Assembly (NCBI GenBank): GCA_020062605.1
Contig: JAGUWA010000162.1
Location: forward strand, 1-8,418
Source: Parvibaculum sp.
GTDB lineage: Bacteria; Pseudomonadota; Alphaproteobacteria; Parvibaculales; Parvibaculaceae
Reading direction: 5' to 3'
DNA length: 8,418 bases
The number at the start of each line of letters is the position of its first letter. Position 1 is the stretch's first letter. Of this stretch, positions 5,815 through 8,418 are shown piece after piece. The translations under genes and the position numbers were made by a program. The notes below the pieces were generated by a model. The model was not told the DNA's origin. It saw only the letters and a program-made list of their open reading frames with translations, and ran no database searches.

Positions 5815-5989
5815 GCATGACCTCGCGTCTTTCTGCCGTTCCTCCCCGCTTGGCCTCCCCGCCTGGCCTCCCCGCCTGGCCTCCCCGCCCTGACCTCCGG
5901 TCAAAAGTCTAGGGCGGGAATGGAATGAGGCACAAGCATGCGCTATAGGACGGAAAAGGCTTTTCACAACCGTTCCCGGGGAAACCGCC
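5815..5989. other. Divergent intergenic region between phosphatase and acyl-CoA synthetase 2
   Basis: These 175 bases hold the 13-bp repeat array listed separately, a small palindrome TGACC-TCC-GGTCA (5891-5903), and possible promoter parts. For the plus strand, TGGAAT (5921-5926) and TATAGG (5944-5949) with a 17-base spacer form a weak candidate. For the minus strand a TAGACT hexamer (plus 5906-5911) could be a -10 element, the same hexamer seen upstream of the AhpD-fold genes. I see no gene here. Confidence 0.5.
5841..5892. repeat. Four tandem copies of a 13-bp repeat
   Basis: The unit CCTCCCCGCCTGG occurs at 5854-5866 and 5867-5879 exactly, with variants CCTCCCCGCTTGG (5841-5853) and CCTCCCCGCCCTG (5880-5892). 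On the minus strand each copy reads as a GGGGAGG, a ribosome-site-like sequence, and the array falls in the 5' leader of the phosphatase gene, 27 to 78 bases upstream of its ATG. The 13-bp period is not a multiple of three, which argues that this stretch is not coding. Confidence 0.9.
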
Positions 5990-7576
5990 ATGCCCGCGCT
6001 CCGTTCACCGCTCATCCACCCGTTCTCGAATTTCGATGTGCCGCATCTTCTGCGTGTCCATGTCGCGGCGCGGCCGGATCATCCCTTCCTCATCTGGGAG
6101 CCCTTCGAGGGCGAAGCGCGTGTCTGGTCTTATGCCCGCTTCGAACATGAGGTGCGTCAGGTCGCGGCAGGCTTGAAGAAGCGCGGCGTGAAGCAGGGCG
6201 AGCGCGTTCTCATCCATCTCGACAATTGCCCGGAAAGCCTCATCGCCTGGTATGCCTGCGCGCATCTGGGCGCCGTCGCCGTCACCACCAATGCGCGTTC
6301 CGTCGCCGACGATCTCGTCTATTTCAGCGACCATGCCGACGTCGTCGGCGCGATCACGCAGCCGGTCTTCGCTTCGCTCGTCGCCTCTTCCTGCGCACGC
6401 ATCAAATGGCTCGCCGTCACCGAAACGGACAATGGCGCCGCCCCGCAGGACAGGAACATGCCCGCGAAGTCCGAAAGCTTCGCCGCGCTCTATGGCGATG
6501 CGTCGGACGTGCCGCTGCGCGCACCGGAGCCCATGCTGCCCGTCGGCATCCAGTATACGTCCGGCACGACCTCACGGCCCAAGGGCGTTGTCTGGACCCA
6601 TGCGAATGCACTGTGGGGTGCAAAACTCTGCGCGATGCACGAAGATCTGCGGCAGTCGGATGTCCACCTCACTTATCTGCCGCTCTTCCACACCAATGCG
6701 CAGTCCTATTCGGTGCTCGCCGCGCTCTGGGTTGGGGCGACGGTCGTGTTGCAGCCGCGCTTCTCGGCCTCGCGCTTCTGGTCCGTCTCGCAGAAACATG
6801 GCTGCACATGGACCTCCATGGTTCCCTTCTGCGTGCGCGCGCTGATGGGGCAGGAGAAGCCGAAATCGCATTCCTACCGCTATTGGGGCAACGGCATTTC
6901 CGCGCCGCCCACCGACGACTATTTCGGCGTCAAGACCATCGGCTGGTGGGGCATGACGGAAACCATCACGCATGGCATCGTCGGCGACATCCACCTGCCG
7001 AACCGGCCCATGTCCATCGGCAAGCCCGCCACCTCCTACGAGATCGCGATCCTGCGCGACAGCGGCGAACCGGTCGATCCCGGCGAGACCGGCAATCTTC
7101 TGGTGCGCGGCGTGCCCGGTCTCTCGCTCTTCCTCGAATATCTGAACAATGAGGAAGCGACCGCGAAGAGCTTCGACGAGCAGGGCTACTTCATCACCGG
7201 CGACCGCGTGACGCTTGGCGAGGACGGTTTCATCTCCTTTGCCGACCGCGACAAGGACATGCTGAAGGTGGGCGGCGAGAATGTCGCCGCTTCCGAGATC
7301 GAGCGTGTCGTCATGACCGTTCCGGGCATTCAGGAATGCGCCGTCGTCGCGAAGCGCGACCCGATGCTCGACGAGGTGCCCGTCGTCTTCGTTCTCGTGC
7401 CGGGCGGGGAGGCGGCCGCCCCGAAAGACCTCGTTGAAAAGATCGCCGAAGCCTGCGCCAAGGGACTTGCGGACTTCAAGCGTCCGCGCGACATTCGGAT
7501 CGTTGCCGAGCTGCCGCGCTCGACGCTCGAAAAGATAGCAAAGGCCGAACTCCGCCGGATCGTCGACGAAGGATAG
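5990..7576 (+). CDS. AMP-forming acyl-CoA synthetase 2 (CaiC-like ANL family)
   Basis: This 528-aa ligase has the ANL motif set: P-loop YTSGTTSRPKG (189-199), LPLFHTNAQ (230-238), WWGMTET (319-325), TGD (403-405) and the hinge DRDKDMLKVGGENV (419-432). The C-terminal catalytic motif reads PRSTLEKIAK (509-518): Lys515 is kept but the usual preceding Gly is Glu514. The WWGMTET and HTNAQ signatures place it nearer crotonobetaine/carnitine-type and related short or branched acid ligases than classical FadD, and it is clearly a different subgroup from synthetase 1. The substrate is unknown. ATG 5990 follows GGGGAAA (5978-5984) with a 5-base spacing. It is divergent from the phosphatase and only 60 bases from the transporter's first ATG, so the two may be cotranscribed. 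Cytoplasmic. Confidence 0.94.
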   Translation: MPALRSPLIHPFSNFDVPHLLRVHVAARPDHPFLIWEPFEGEARVWSYARFEHEVRQVAAGLKKRGVKQGERVLIHLDNCPESLIAWYACAHLGAVAVTTNARSVADDLVYFSDHADVVGAITQPVFASLVASSCARIKWLAVTETDNGAAPQDRNMPAKSESFAALYGDASDVPLRAPEPMLPVGIQYTSGTTSRPKGVVWTHANALWGAKLCAMHEDLRQSDVHLTYLPLFHTNAQSYSVLAALWVGATVVLQPRFSASRFWSVSQKHGCTWTSMVPFCVRALMGQEKPKSHSYRYWGNGISAPPTDDYFGVKTIGWWGMTETITHGIVGDIHLPNRPMSIGKPATSYEIAILRDSGEPVDPGETGNLLVRGVPGLSLFLEYLNNEEATAKSFDEQGYFITGDRVTLGEDGFISFADRDKDMLKVGGENVAASEIERVVMTVPGIQECAVVAKRDPMLDEVPVVFVLVPGGEAAAPKDLVEKIAEACAKGLADFKRPRDIRIVAELPRSTLEKIAKAELRRIVDEG

Positions 7577-7636
7577 GCGCAACCGGGGGACGGGAAACTG
7601 GCCACAAGCGGAAAGACCTCGCCGTCGCAACTCCTC

Positions 7637-8418
7637 ATGCCGAAACTCGTCACCGTCCTCAGGGAAGGCTACGGATTTTCGGATTTCCGGGCAGATTTCG
7701 TCGCCGGACTGACCGTCGCCATCGTCGCGCTGCCGCTCTCCATGGCGCTTGCCATCGCGAGCGGCACGACGCCGGACAAGGGCCTCGTCACGGCGGTCGT
7801 CGCGGGCTTTCTCATCTCCGCGCTTGGCGGCAGCCGCTTCCAGATCGGCGGCCCGACCGGCGCCTTCGTCGTCGTCGTCTTCAACGTCATCGCGGTCCAT
7901 GGCTATGACGGGCTTGTGATCGCAAGCGCCATGGCCGGGCTCATGCTCATCGGCGCCGGACTTTTGCGCGTCGGCACCTTCATCAAATATATTCCCGAAC
8001 CCGTGGTCACCGGCTTCACGGCGGGCATCGCCGTCATCATCGCGACGAGCCAGATCAAGGATTTCCTCGGCCTCAGCCTCGCGCATGAACCGGCGGAGTT
8101 CATCGAAAAGGTGACGGCGCTCTGGGAGGCGCTGCCCAGCATCGCGCCGCAGACGTTTGCTGTCGCCGCCGGTTCGCTCGCACTCATCGTCTGGCTCAGG
8201 GGCAAGCGGCCGAACTGGCCGGGCTTCCTCATCGCGGTCGTCGGCGCCTCGTTCCTCGTCTGGCTCTTCGCGCTGCCGACGGACACGATCGGCTCGCGCT
8301 TTGCCGGGCTCGAACCTTCCTTCGCGCTTCCCGCTTTTCCCGACGTCTCGATGGAGCGGATCGTCGCGCTCTTCCCGAGTGCTTTCACCATCGCCTTCCT
8401 CGCGGGCGTCGAGTCGCT
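7637..8418 (+). CDS. SulP-family anion transporter, DauA-like, 5' part (runs off the window)
   Basis: The frame stays open to the window end, giving 260 complete residues of the membrane domain. Hydrophobic segments lie near residues 21-42, 46-64, 70-87, 92-112, 122-141, 172-188, 197-213 and 242-260. The SulP signature is GGPTGAFVV (71-79), with YIPEPVVTGFTAG (118-130) and IKDFLGL (140-146) following, and a VES (258-260) at the cut edge. These match E. coli DauA (YchM), a C4-dicarboxylate transporter, better from memory than classical sulfate permeases, so dicarboxylate, bicarbonate or sulfate are all possible substrates. The C-terminal STAS domain, if any, is outside. The start is uncertain: ATG 7637 lacks a nearby ribosome site, while an in-frame CTG at 7598 has GGGGGA (7585-7590) seven bases upstream. 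The frame follows synthetase 2 in the same phase. Confidence 0.92.
   Translation, partial: MPKLVTVLREGYGFSDFRADFVAGLTVAIVALPLSMALAIASGTTPDKGLVTAVVAGFLISALGGSRFQIGGPTGAFVVVVFNVIAVHGYDGLVIASAMAGLMLIGAGLLRVGTFIKYIPEPVVTGFTAGIAVIIATSQIKDFLGLSLAHEPAEFIEKVTALWEALPSIAPQTFAVAAGSLALIVWLRGKRPNWPGFLIAVVGASFLVWLFALPTDTIGSRFAGLEPSFALPAFPDVSMERIVALFPSAFTIAFLAGVES

Noticed and set aside
4510..5820. 436-codon plus-strand frame across the esterase and phosphatase genes
   Set aside because: It lies out of frame with the esterase, then antisense to the phosphatase; both have intact catalytic motifs. The frame also runs through the intrinsic terminator at 5071-5098.
5891..5903. Palindrome TGACC-TCC-GGTCA as a named regulator site
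   Set aside because: A 5-bp arm with a 3-base centre is common by chance in this composition, and I cannot match it to a specific regulator.
6572..8086. 504-codon open frame on the minus strand spanning synthetase 2 and the transporter
   Set aside because: It crosses two convincing sense genes and the gap between them, and its Asp/Arg/Gly-rich composition is typical of antisense translation of GC-rich coding DNA.

Overview
The window is GC-rich, densely packed bacterial chromosome with the codon use and gene content of a metabolically versatile alphaproteobacterium. A Parvibaculum-like rhizobiale is my guess from general resemblance only. It encodes lipid and organic-acid metabolism: two AMP-forming acyl-CoA synthetases, two AhpD-fold (carboxymuconolactone decarboxylase family) proteins, a family IV esterase, a DUF924 protein, an LHPP-like HAD phosphatase and the start of a SulP/DauA-type transporter. 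I see no mobile element, CRISPR array, rRNA, tRNA or phage signature.

Layout. On the minus strand at the left edge, a tandem pair of paralogous AhpD-fold genes (1227 down to 104) leads into a further open frame that leaves the window. A 259-bp divergent intergenic region follows. Then comes a plus-strand two-gene operon, acyl-CoA synthetase 1 (1487-3058) overlapping a TTG-started DUF924 gene (3055-3600). A small 68-aa protein gene (3767-3973) lies behind an AT-rich leader with a hairpin that covers its ribosome binding site. After another hairpin comes a family IV (HSL-type) esterase (4100-5041). It converges with, and overlaps by four bases, an LHPP-like phosphatase on the minus strand (5814 down to 5038). 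The esterase's intrinsic terminator lies inside the coding sequence of that phosphatase. A 175-bp divergent region containing four copies of a 13-bp repeat separates the phosphatase from acyl-CoA synthetase 2 (5990-7576). This is followed after a short gap by a SulP-family transporter cut by the window end.

How the genes may work together. The synthetases would activate fatty or other carboxylic acids to CoA thioesters, the esterase could release such acids from esters, and the SulP/DauA-type permease could import an anion such as a dicarboxylate. That is a plausible catabolic theme, but apart from the synthetase-DUF924 coupling and the AhpD pair nothing in the sequence proves co-regulation. 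I found no clear new system. The points most worth checking are the hairpins over two adjacent translation starts, the terminator nested in an opposing gene, the cysteine-free AhpD paralogue, and the 13-bp repeat array.
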